Positions 1 through 5,061 of a DNA stretch of 5,061 nucleotides are shown here, one piece after another. Position numbers and translations under genes: made by a program. Each line of letters opens with the position of its first letter. The stretch's first letter is position 1. The notes under the pieces were generated by a model. The model was not told the origin of the DNA and ran no database searches. It worked only from the letters and a program-made list of their open reading frames with translations. Location of the stretch: the NCBI GenBank assembly GCA_030426065.1, contig JAUHZH010000195.1, forward strand, positions 1-5,061, read 5' to 3'. The DNA is from Gammaproteobacteria bacterium (GTDB lineage Bacteria > Pseudomonadota > Gammaproteobacteria > Xanthomonadales > Marinicellaceae).

Positions 1-1213
1 CGTTGTTCAACAAAATGCCTGAAATACTGGCCCCTTTTTCCACATGAAAATCCACATTGGGCGTGTTGACGCCATTGACCAAGGCCATGGCATCTCCTGC
101 ACCATCGTACAACAAAGTGGTACAGGCATTGCATTGGATGTTGTTGTAAATTTCAGGGATGTAATCGTTTTCGAGGCCGGTGTTGGGATCTAAATAGACT
201 TTGTAATTACCTGAGGGGATGCCTTGAACCGTGTAATTACCTGATCCATCAAGCACGGCATTGACATACCAGTTGCTGTTGATGTCATCCACGTCATACA
301 CCCTGACGATCAAGCTGTCCACTTGTGCCAATGTGGTTGAATCCACCAAGACACCACTGAAGGAAGCACCTACTGTCAGCTGCAAATCAACCATGTTCCT
401 GATTTCTGCAGCAGCCAAACTGAGGGTGCTGTCTGGATCAGGTTCACAGTATGAGCAGTGTACGGTTCCTGTGCTTGACCACATGGCATCGATGTAGGGG
501 TCATTGGGGTCATTTTTGGTGATGTAGTAATCGCCCGCTGGCAAACCCATCCTGGAATAACTACCTGAGCCATCCGTTTGAACGTTAATTGAAAAGTTCA
601 GTGGACTGATGCCCCTGAGCAAGATGAATTCATTGGCCACAGGCGACCCACCTGAAGTGACTTGTCCATGAACTTGTGCACCCACAGTCAAATCGAAATC
701 TTTGCCTGCTTCATGGACACCATCCGCCAAGACGATGGTGCTGTCGCCATCAGGCTGACAATATTGACACTGAACCGTTCCTGTCGTTGACCACATGGCA
801 TCGATGTAAACATCATCAGGTGTGTTGATCAACAAGTAGTAGTTGCCCGCAACCAGACCGGTGAATGAGAAACCACCCATTGGATTGGTGGCGGTGTTGC
901 TGATATAATTGTTGTTATTGGCATCCACCAAATTGACGTTGATGTTGTCTAAGTCCATCCCGCCTGATTGAACCGTTCCACTGATGGATGCAGTCCCACC
1001 TTTTAATTGGCTGTATTGAATGGTTTTGCTCATCAATTTCTGCTGCTGTTGGATCGCTTCCTGATAGGCCAATCGCTGCTTTTCCTTTTGGTGATCGAGT
1101 GGTGTAATCAACCCTTCTTCCAACAAGGCATCGAGTGCCAGTTCAGGAGTGGGTTTGGCGCCCCAAGCCAAAGCGGTCACAGCCATCATGGCCGATAAAA
1201 TCATTGCTTTCAT
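1..1213 (-). CDS. Secreted tandem-repeat protein with CxxC-bearing carboxypeptidase-regulatory-like domains (3' end outside window)
   Basis: This open frame runs from ATG at 1213 to the left edge without a stop, giving 404 residues; the C-terminus is missing. Residues 1-18 or so form a Sec-type signal peptide: Lys2, a hydrophobic stretch, and small residues before a likely cut near ALA-WGA (residues 14-19). Residues 23-48 read like a SHOCT-type helical hairpin (ALDALLEEGLIT, then charged residues), followed by a Gln-rich linker to about residue 70. Three beta-rich repeats follow at about 75-177, 178-281 and 282-393, and a fourth begins at 394 (GASISGILL). Each has the SG.V...G.Y...G(L/I)..G.Y pattern typical of carboxypeptidase-regulatory-like or Cna-B-like sandwiches, and each has one CxxC: CQYC 149-152, CSYC 253-256, CNAC 361-364. 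Expected location is periplasm, cell surface or medium. The specific function is not recognisable. The start is supported by an AGAGGG ribosome site (1220-1225); ATG 1204 is an in-frame alternative. It lies 158 bp downstream of tex on the same strand. Confidence 0.88.
   Translation of the reverse strand, partial: MKAMILSAMMAVTALAWGAKPTPELALDALLEEGLITPLDHQKEKQRLAYQEAIQQQQKLMSKTIQYSQLKGGTASISGTVQSGGMDLDNINVNLVDANNNNYISNTATNPMGGFSFTGLVAGNYYLLINTPDDVYIDAMWSTTGTVQCQYCQPDGDSTIVLADGVHEAGKDFDLTVGAQVHGQVTSGGSPVANEFILLRGISPLNFSINVQTDGSGSYSRMGLPAGDYYITKNDPNDPYIDAMWSSTGTVHCSYCEPDPDSTLSLAAAEIRNMVDLQLTVGASFSGVLVDSTTLAQVDSLIVRVYDVDDINSNWYVNAVLDGSGNYTVQGIPSGNYKVYLDPNTGLENDYIPEIYNNIQCNACTTLLYDGAGDAMALVNGVNTPNVDFHVEKGASISGILLNN
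35..991 (-). repeat. Three tandem in-frame domain repeats of about 104-112 codons
   Basis: Repeat units in the encoded protein are at 683-991, 371-682 and 35-370. Units 1 and 2 are the closest pair: both contain YIDAMWS(T/S)TGTV, then C-x-Y-C, then PD.DST and later DL.LTVGA. A 22-bp stretch is identical at 475-496 and 787-808, exactly 312 bp (104 codons) apart, so these two units look like a recent duplication. Unit 3 is more diverged: YIPEIYNNI then CNAC, with 10 rather than 13 residues from the Tyr to the first Cys. A fourth unit begins at the left edge, so the array continues beyond the window. Confidence 0.85.
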
Positions 1214-1247
1214 TGTTTTCCCTCTGTGAATGAAAGCAATGATTTTA
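1196..1247 (-). promoter_or_regulatory. Perfect 19-bp inverted repeat enclosing the RBS and start codon of the repeat-protein gene
   Basis: The arms at 1196-1214 (TAAAATCATTGCTTTCATT on the plus strand) and 1229-1247 (AATGAAAGCAATGATTTTA) are exact reverse complements, separated by 14 nt (1215-1228). In the minus-strand transcript the 5' arm lies in the leader, the loop carries the AGAGGG ribosome-binding site (1225-1220), and the 3' arm contains the AUG at 1213 and the first six codons (MKAMIL), including the alternative AUG at 1204. If the hairpin forms, the start codon is base-paired while the Shine-Dalgarno is exposed in the loop. The inverted repeat is seen directly. A role in translation control is inference. 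It does not look like a terminator for the minus strand because no T-run follows the stem. Confidence 0.8.
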
Positions 1248-1371
1248 GTGTTTTGCGGTAAAGAAGTCCTTAAAAATACGGATTAAAATCCAACTGTTTT
1301 GACGAATTGTGAACCTTACCCCGGAATTTCAAGGCAATTTCATCTGTCAAATTCATCAATCAAACATGAGA
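1248..1371 (-). promoter_or_regulatory. tex to repeat-protein spacer: weak candidate promoter and imperfect hairpins
   Basis: This 124-bp stretch has no gene. On the minus strand a perfect TTGACA hexamer occurs at 1350-1345, but the hexamer 17 nt downstream (ATTCCG, 1327-1322) is a poor -10; TTTAAT within 1290-1283 is a better -10 without a good -35 at the right distance. An interrupted hairpin can be drawn from 1298-1303/1346-1351, 1305-1309/1335-1339 and 1314-1317/1331-1334. A short GGATT/AATCC palindrome (1280-1291) is followed on the minus strand by GTATTTTTA, which could be a weak tex terminator. None of these is convincing alone. The region must contain either the repeat-protein promoter or read-through from tex. 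Confidence 0.3.
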
Positions 1372-3699
1372 TCACTTCTTCTTGGCATTTTTGAAGGCAT
1401 CGGCCAAGGCATTACCGAAAGCGCCTTGGCTTTGGGGCTTGCGCTTTTGACCACTGTGATGACCTTTGCCCTTGTGTGCATGCTTCTGTTGGTTCGACTT
1501 GCCTGGATTTTTACCCTGCGGTTGTCCACCCGACTTGGCACTCAAGGAAATGCGCTTTCTCGCGACATCGACTTCCAAAACACGCACTTTCAATACTTGT
1601 CCTGTCTTCACCACGTCGGCTGGATCTTTGACATAAGTGTCTGCCAATTGCGAGATGTGGACCAAACCGTCTTGATGCACCCCGATGTCGACAAAGGCGC
1701 CAAAAGCCGTGACATTGGTGACCACACCTTCCAGCACCATGCCTTCCACCAAGTCTTTGACTTCATGCACATCGTCATTGAAAGTCGCCGTTTTGAACTC
1801 CCCTCGCGGGTCACGCCCCGGTTTTTTCAACTCTGCAATCACGTCCTTGATGGTGGCGGCACCAAACTGGTCATTGGCAAAGTCTGACACTTTGATGTCA
1901 TTGAGCAAACCGTTGTTGCCGACCACTTGGGTCACGGTGCTGTTGATGTGGGTCAAAATGGTTTCAACCAAAGGGTATGCCTCAGGGTGGACCGCCGACT
2001 GATCCAAAGGCTCATCACCACCTCGGATGCGCAAAAAGCCGGCACACTGTTCAAACATTTTGGCGCCCAAGCGTTTGACTTTTAACAATTGTTTGCGGTT
2101 TTTGAAGCTGCCATGCTCATCGCGGTAATGTACGATTTCACTGGCCACCGAATCACTGATGCCCGCCACATATTTAAGCAAAGGAGCGGAAGCTGTATTA
2201 ACGTCCACGCCAACGGCATTCACACAATCTTCAACCGTGTTGTCCAAAGCTTTGGATAACTGGACTTGATTGACGTCATGCTGGTACTGCCCCACGCCAA
2301 TCGCTTTGGGGTCAATTTTGACCAATTCGGCCAATGGATCCTGTAAACGACGTGCAATCGAAACCGCACCTCGGTAAGAAACATCCAAGTCAGGAAACTC
2401 TTTTGCCGCCAACTCAGAGGCTGAATAAACCGATGCACCTGCTTCTGAAATCATGATTTTTTGTGCTTTGATGGATGGGTGCTGTTTCAACAATTCGGCT
2501 GCCAATTGATCGGTTTCTCGAGAAGCGGTGCCGTTACCTATGGCGATCAATTGAACGCCGTGCTTTTCAGACAAAGCCGCCAAAGTATGCAATGACTTGT
2601 CCCATTGCTTTTGTGGCACATGCGGGTAAATCACAGCCGTGTCCAGCAATTTGCCGTTGGCATCAATGACCACGGTTTTAACGCCCGTGCGGTAACCTGG
2701 ATCCAGTCCCAGGGTCACTTTGTCACCGGCTGGCGCGGCGAGCAACAAATCCTTCAAATTCTTACCAAAAACATCGATCGCTGCTTCATCGGCTTGCTCT
2801 CGCAACTGACTGGTCAGCTGCAAGTTCAACTTCAACAACAACTTGGCACGCCAAGCCAGTTCAATGGTTCTTTTCAACCATGCAGATGAATCAATGTCCC
2901 AGCCGGTGTGATTGACCAAGCGACCAATCGCTGGATGGGTGGCTGTGTCCTCTTGTAGCACAGAAGCATCGTCGATGTTCAAGGACAACACACCTTCATT
3001 GCGCCCACGCAACAGTGCCAACATGCGGTGCGAAGGGATCTTGTTGACCGCTTCTGAAAAATCAAAATAATCCTTGAAACGCTCACCTTCCTTGCTGTTT
3101 TCTTTGTCGGCCATGACTTTGGAAACAACCACGCCATCGGCCCACAACCAATCACGCAAACCTTGAATCAAATCGGCATCCTCGGCCAAGTCTTCCAAAG
3201 CAATTTGACGCGCGCCATCCAATGCCGCAGCGACATCATTGACTTCATGTTCTGGATTCAAAAAATCAGCCGCCAAATCCTCAGGTGTGGCACTGGGCTC
3301 AGCAACCAAAACCGCTAGCAAAGGCTCCAATCCAGCCAAACGCGCTTTTTGTGCTTTGGTCTGACGTTTCTTCTTGTAAGGCAGGTACAAATCTTCCAGT
3401 CGCGTCTTGGTGTCTGCAGCCATGATCGAATTCATTAAAGCATCGGTCATTTTGCCCTGCTCTTCGATGGCCTTGATGATGGTCTCACGTCGGTCATCCA
3501 TCTCACGCAAATAAACCAACCGCTCTTCCAAGTTCCTTAACTGGGAATCATCTAAGCCACCGGTCACCTCTTTTCGGTATCGGGCGATGAAAGGCACGGT
3601 GTCACCGGCATTCAATAATTCAATGGCGGCTTGTACTTGCCCGCTCTTGGCATTGATTTCTGGCGCAATGATGGCCACATGATTTGGGTTGATTTCCAC
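1372..3699 (-). CDS. tex: Tex, RNA-binding transcription accessory protein
   Basis: The protein has 775 residues, a usual Tex length, and is complete. Tex is a cytoplasmic nucleic-acid-binding protein related to eukaryotic Spt6 and is linked to transcription and RNA metabolism. Visible parts in order: helical N-terminal Tex region with VPFIARYRKEVTGGLDD (35-51) and LEDLYLPYK (101-109); YqgF/RNase H-like domain from about 328 (TLGLDPGYRTGVKT) to 445, including IGNGTASRET (387-396) and SEAGASVYSASELAA (418-432); helix-hairpin-helix region about 490-560 (GVDVNTASAPLL, then QLLKVKRLGAKMFEQCAGFLRI); and an S1 RNA-binding domain about 652-721 (GMVLEGVVTNVTAFGAFVDIGV). Residues 722-759 are a low-complexity Lys/Gly/Gln/His tail, then a short helix and KKK. 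The start codon is GTG at 3699. An in-frame TGA at 3711-3709 rules out any longer start, and there is no clear Shine-Dalgarno. It follows the acyltransferase gene by 29 bp, so cotranscription or translational coupling is plausible. Confidence 0.97.
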   Translation of the reverse strand: MEINPNHVAIIAPEINAKSGQVQAAIELLNAGDTVPFIARYRKEVTGGLDDSQLRNLEERLVYLREMDDRRETIIKAIEEQGKMTDALMNSIMAADTKTRLEDLYLPYKKKRQTKAQKARLAGLEPLLAVLVAEPSATPEDLAADFLNPEHEVNDVAAALDGARQIALEDLAEDADLIQGLRDWLWADGVVVSKVMADKENSKEGERFKDYFDFSEAVNKIPSHRMLALLRGRNEGVLSLNIDDASVLQEDTATHPAIGRLVNHTGWDIDSSAWLKRTIELAWRAKLLLKLNLQLTSQLREQADEAAIDVFGKNLKDLLLAAPAGDKVTLGLDPGYRTGVKTVVIDANGKLLDTAVIYPHVPQKQWDKSLHTLAALSEKHGVQLIAIGNGTASRETDQLAAELLKQHPSIKAQKIMISEAGASVYSASELAAKEFPDLDVSYRGAVSIARRLQDPLAELVKIDPKAIGVGQYQHDVNQVQLSKALDNTVEDCVNAVGVDVNTASAPLLKYVAGISDSVASEIVHYRDEHGSFKNRKQLLKVKRLGAKMFEQCAGFLRIRGGDEPLDQSAVHPEAYPLVETILTHINSTVTQVVGNNGLLNDIKVSDFANDQFGAATIKDVIAELKKPGRDPRGEFKTATFNDDVHEVKDLVEGMVLEGVVTNVTAFGAFVDIGVHQDGLVHISQLADTYVKDPADVVKTGQVLKVRVLEVDVARKRISLSAKSGGQPQGKNPGKSNQQKHAHKGKGHHSGQKRKPQSQGAFGNALADAFKNAKKK

Positions 3700-3717
3700 G
3701 GTTTTAAATCAGATGTT

Positions 3718-3749
3718 AAAAAAGCGCGTCATTCTATCACAGCTTTTTT
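3718..3749 (-). terminator. A/T-tract hairpin between acyltransferase and tex, possible weak terminator or attenuator
   Basis: Perfect 8-bp arms AAAAAAGC (3718-3725) and GCTTTTTT (3742-3749) flank a 16-nt loop. In the minus-strand transcript the hairpin begins in the last codons of the acyltransferase gene, contains its TGA stop (3731-3729) in the loop, and ends in six U residues 18 nt before the tex GTG. The stem has only two G-C pairs and a large loop, so strong termination is unlikely. Partial attenuation, or chance from an AAA-AAA lysine pair in the coding end, are both possible. Confidence 0.3.
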
Positions 3750-4709
3750 GACCGACCATTGATACAACGGTTTCTCAATCCACCGATAAATCTGTATGGA
3801 AAGCAGTATGGTAAGGGTGACCAAACAGACAGCAACGGGGATGGCATATGCCTTCCCCCATGCGGCCAATCCTGATGCCATAAACACATTGACAGCAATC
3901 ATGTGGAATAAGTAGAGGCTGTAAGAAGCATCACCTATTTTTTGCAGCCATTTGAACGTTTTGTGGCCAGATTGTTCTGCCAGTATCAACAACTGCATCA
4001 AAGCCACAGCGAATGCTCCCGCAGTGATACTTCTCGGTAATCCTGTGACCTGAAAACCCCACAAACCAAGGGCAACGACACTGAGCACAAAAACAACTGC
4101 GGTCAATTTGAAGCCCATTCGATGCCCCCAGACAAAGAGCAAATAACCCATGCCAAACTCCAACAAAAATGGAGAGAGGAAAAAGGCATCAAAATCAAAC
4201 GCATTGGCCAACAGCACTGAAGCCATCATCAAGCCGACACAAAACAATCGCCACTTGGGTGTCACAAACACCACACAAGTCATCAAACCATAAAAATACA
4301 ATTCGTAAGCCAAAGACCAGGCAGGTGGAATCATCAAATCTGGCTGACGCTCTGTCAAAATAAAGGCGTTTTCCCAAAGTCCAAAGTCAGCCAAACGATG
4401 GGGCTCGAATAGCACAAAATAACCAACCATCAGCAACAACATGGGCCAATAGCCCAAGTAAATTCTCAACAACCTTTTGGTGGCAAATCGCTTGGCAGCT
4501 GAGAAGGCAGGTTGACTCATACTGACCGACCGGGCCATCACCCAGCCACTGATCACAAAAAAGACATCAACACCCAGATACCCCCAAGACAACACCGCAT
4601 CCAACAAAACCGACTGTATGCCCAGGTAATGAAAAACAGGTATCAGATGAAAAAGAAAAACGGCAAAGGCTGCTCCCCCCCGCAATGATTGTATGTTGGC
4701 TATCAGCAT
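3729..4709 (-). CDS. Integral membrane acyltransferase, Acyltransferase 3 (OafA/YrhL-like) family
   Basis: With the start at ATG 4709 the protein has 326 residues and about ten hydrophobic membrane segments. Family hallmarks are present: SLRGGAAFAVFLFH near the N-terminus with the conserved Arg10 and His21; GYLGVDVFFVISGW (43-56); KRLLRIYLGYW (78-88); PPAWSLAYELYFY (128-140) with the conserved Glu136; a late SYSLYLFH segment; and a C-terminal IEKPLYQW. Members of this family sit in the inner membrane and transfer acyl groups, often acetyl, to glycans, lipopolysaccharide O-antigen, peptidoglycan or other surface molecules; the substrate here cannot be told. No extra SGNH domain is present. An ATG at 4799 would add 30 residues but would overlap the divergent ettA start at 4786, and family members normally begin just before the SLRG motif, so I prefer 4709, although it has no clear Shine-Dalgarno. 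No glycan-synthesis genes are adjacent. It ends 29 bp before tex. Confidence 0.9.
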   Translation of the reverse strand: MLIANIQSLRGGAAFAVFLFHLIPVFHYLGIQSVLLDAVLSWGYLGVDVFFVISGWVMARSVSMSQPAFSAAKRFATKRLLRIYLGYWPMLLLMVGYFVLFEPHRLADFGLWENAFILTERQPDLMIPPAWSLAYELYFYGLMTCVVFVTPKWRLFCVGLMMASVLLANAFDFDAFFLSPFLLEFGMGYLLFVWGHRMGFKLTAVVFVLSVVALGLWGFQVTGLPRSITAGAFAVALMQLLILAEQSGHKTFKWLQKIGDASYSLYLFHMIAVNVFMASGLAAWGKAYAIPVAVCLVTLTILLSIQIYRWIEKPLYQWSVKKAVIE

Positions 4710-4728
4710 GAGAAATGAAGGTTCAATT

Positions 4729-4757
4729 TGTACACCGTGTCTGGCGTCAAGTACAAT
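4729..4757 (+). promoter_or_regulatory. Candidate sigma70-type promoter for ettA
   Basis: TGTACA (4729-4734, four of six matches to TTGACA) is followed after 17 nt by TACAAT (4752-4757, five of six matches to TATAAT). Initiation about seven bases downstream would give a leader of roughly 20 nt before the ettA ATG. An inverted repeat TTGTAC (4728-4733) / GTACAA (4751-4756) overlaps both hexamers and could be an operator or coincidence. The 76-bp spacer 4710-4785 must also hold any acyltransferase promoter; on the minus strand TTGACG occurs at 4747-4742 but lacks a good -10 at standard spacing. Confidence 0.45.
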
Positions 4758-4785
4758 AAGCGCTTTGAATTTTAGCATTAATCCC

Positions 4786-5061
4786 ATGGCAGAATACATT
4801 TATACCATGATGGGTGTGAGCAAGACGGTACCGCCCAATCGTGAAATCATCAAGGACATCTCTTTGTCGTTTTTCCCGGGTGCCAAAATTGGCGTTTTGG
4901 GCTTGAATGGCGCCGGTAAATCAACCGTGTTGCGCATCATGGCGGGCATTGACAATGAGTATTCCGGTGAGGCGCGACCCCAGCCGGGCATCAAGATCGG
5001 TTACTTGCCACAAGAGCCCGAGTTGGATGAAGACTTGTCGGTCAAGGAAAACGTCGAACTG
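4786..5061 (+). CDS. ettA: EttA, energy-dependent translational throttle A, ABC-F ATPase (N-terminal 92 residues)
   Basis: The frame is open from ATG 4786 to the right edge, giving 92 codons of a protein that is normally about 555 residues. EttA binds the ribosomal E site and couples cellular ATP/ADP status to early translation elongation. Seen here: the start MAEYIYTM, the motif VPP.R.I(I/L)K.ISLSFFPGAKIGVLGLNG, a Walker A loop GLNGAGKST (39-47) with Lys45, then RIMAGID, GEARPQP, and a Q-loop region IGYLPQEPEL with Gln76. This matches my memory of E. coli EttA almost residue for residue over much of the segment. The second ABC domain and signature motifs lie outside the window. The start codon has no evident Shine-Dalgarno, but homologues begin at the same residue. 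It is divergent from the acyltransferase gene, 76 bp apart, probably with its own promoter. Confidence 0.96.
   Translation, partial: MAEYIYTMMGVSKTVPPNREIIKDISLSFFPGAKIGVLGLNGAGKSTVLRIMAGIDNEYSGEARPQPGIKIGYLPQEPELDEDLSVKENVEL

Noticed and set aside
261..497. Plus-strand 78-codon open frame opposite the repeat protein
   Set aside because: It is antisense to a clear repeat-encoding frame; its low-complexity Ser/Thr-rich sequence is what the reverse strand of the repeats would give.
35..991. CRISPR-like or intergenic repeat array
   Set aside because: The 312-bp period is in frame, codes for similar protein domains, and lacks the short regular repeats and unique spacers of a CRISPR array.
1196..1247. 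Inverted repeat as a rho-independent terminator or insertion-sequence end
   Set aside because: No T-run follows the stem on the minus strand, no gene converges from the plus strand, and there is no transposase or flanking target duplication.
1230..1286. Plus-strand 18-residue frame beginning with the same MKAMIL as the repeat protein
   Set aside because: The shared start is a direct consequence of the inverted repeat; there is no Shine-Dalgarno before it on the plus strand and it stops at once.
1309..1887. Plus-strand 192-codon open frame opposite the 3' part of tex
   Set aside because: It lies almost wholly antisense to a well-conserved complete tex gene, has no ribosome site worth noting, and its translation has no recognisable domain.
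4169..4377. Short frames on both strands within the acyltransferase gene
   Set aside because: Both are out-of-frame shadows of a gene with clear family motifs across this stretch.
4710..4799. Thirty-residue N-terminal extension of the acyltransferase from ATG 4799
   Set aside because: It would overlap the divergent ettA start, cover the likely promoter region, and is not part of the family core, which begins just before SLRG.
4800..4994. Minus-strand 64-codon open frame opposite ettA
   Set aside because: It is antisense to the conserved Walker A region of ettA and shows no features of its own.

Overview
The window looks like a chromosomal segment of a gammaproteobacterium. Tex and EttA, the two housekeeping proteins, match my recollection of the E. 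coli proteins closely along their visible length, and base composition is moderate, roughly half G+C. The secreted repeat protein at the left edge, with its Y-I-(D/P)-(A/E) followed by CxxC motifs, resembles proteins I associate with marine or xanthomonad-like gammaproteobacteria such as Marinicella. That placement is a guess from memory.

Layout from left to right: (1) 1-1213, minus strand: the first 404 residues of a secreted protein of tandem carboxypeptidase-regulatory-like beta-sandwich repeats, each carrying one CxxC, whose C-terminus lies outside the window. (2) 1214-1371: intergenic DNA dominated by a perfect 19-bp inverted repeat (1196-1214 / 1229-1247) that places the ribosome binding site in the loop and the start codon in the stem of the transcript. 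(3) 1372-3699, minus: complete tex, an RNA-binding transcription-accessory protein, starting at GTG. (4) 3729-4709, minus: an integral-membrane acyltransferase of the OafA/YrhL type (Acyltransferase 3 family), 29 bp upstream of tex and probably cotranscribed with it. (5) 4710-4785: a compact divergent promoter region. (6) 4786-5061, plus: the first 92 codons of ettA, an ABC-F ribosome-associated ATPase.

The genes do not form an obvious shared pathway. Tex (transcription and RNA) and EttA (translation) are core information-processing proteins, the acyltransferase probably modifies a cell-surface glycan or lipid, and the repeat protein is exported. I see no mobile element, CRISPR array, tRNA or rRNA gene. 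The least ordinary signals are the start-codon hairpin of the repeat protein and that protein's recently duplicated CxxC domains. I do not see a multi-gene novel system here.
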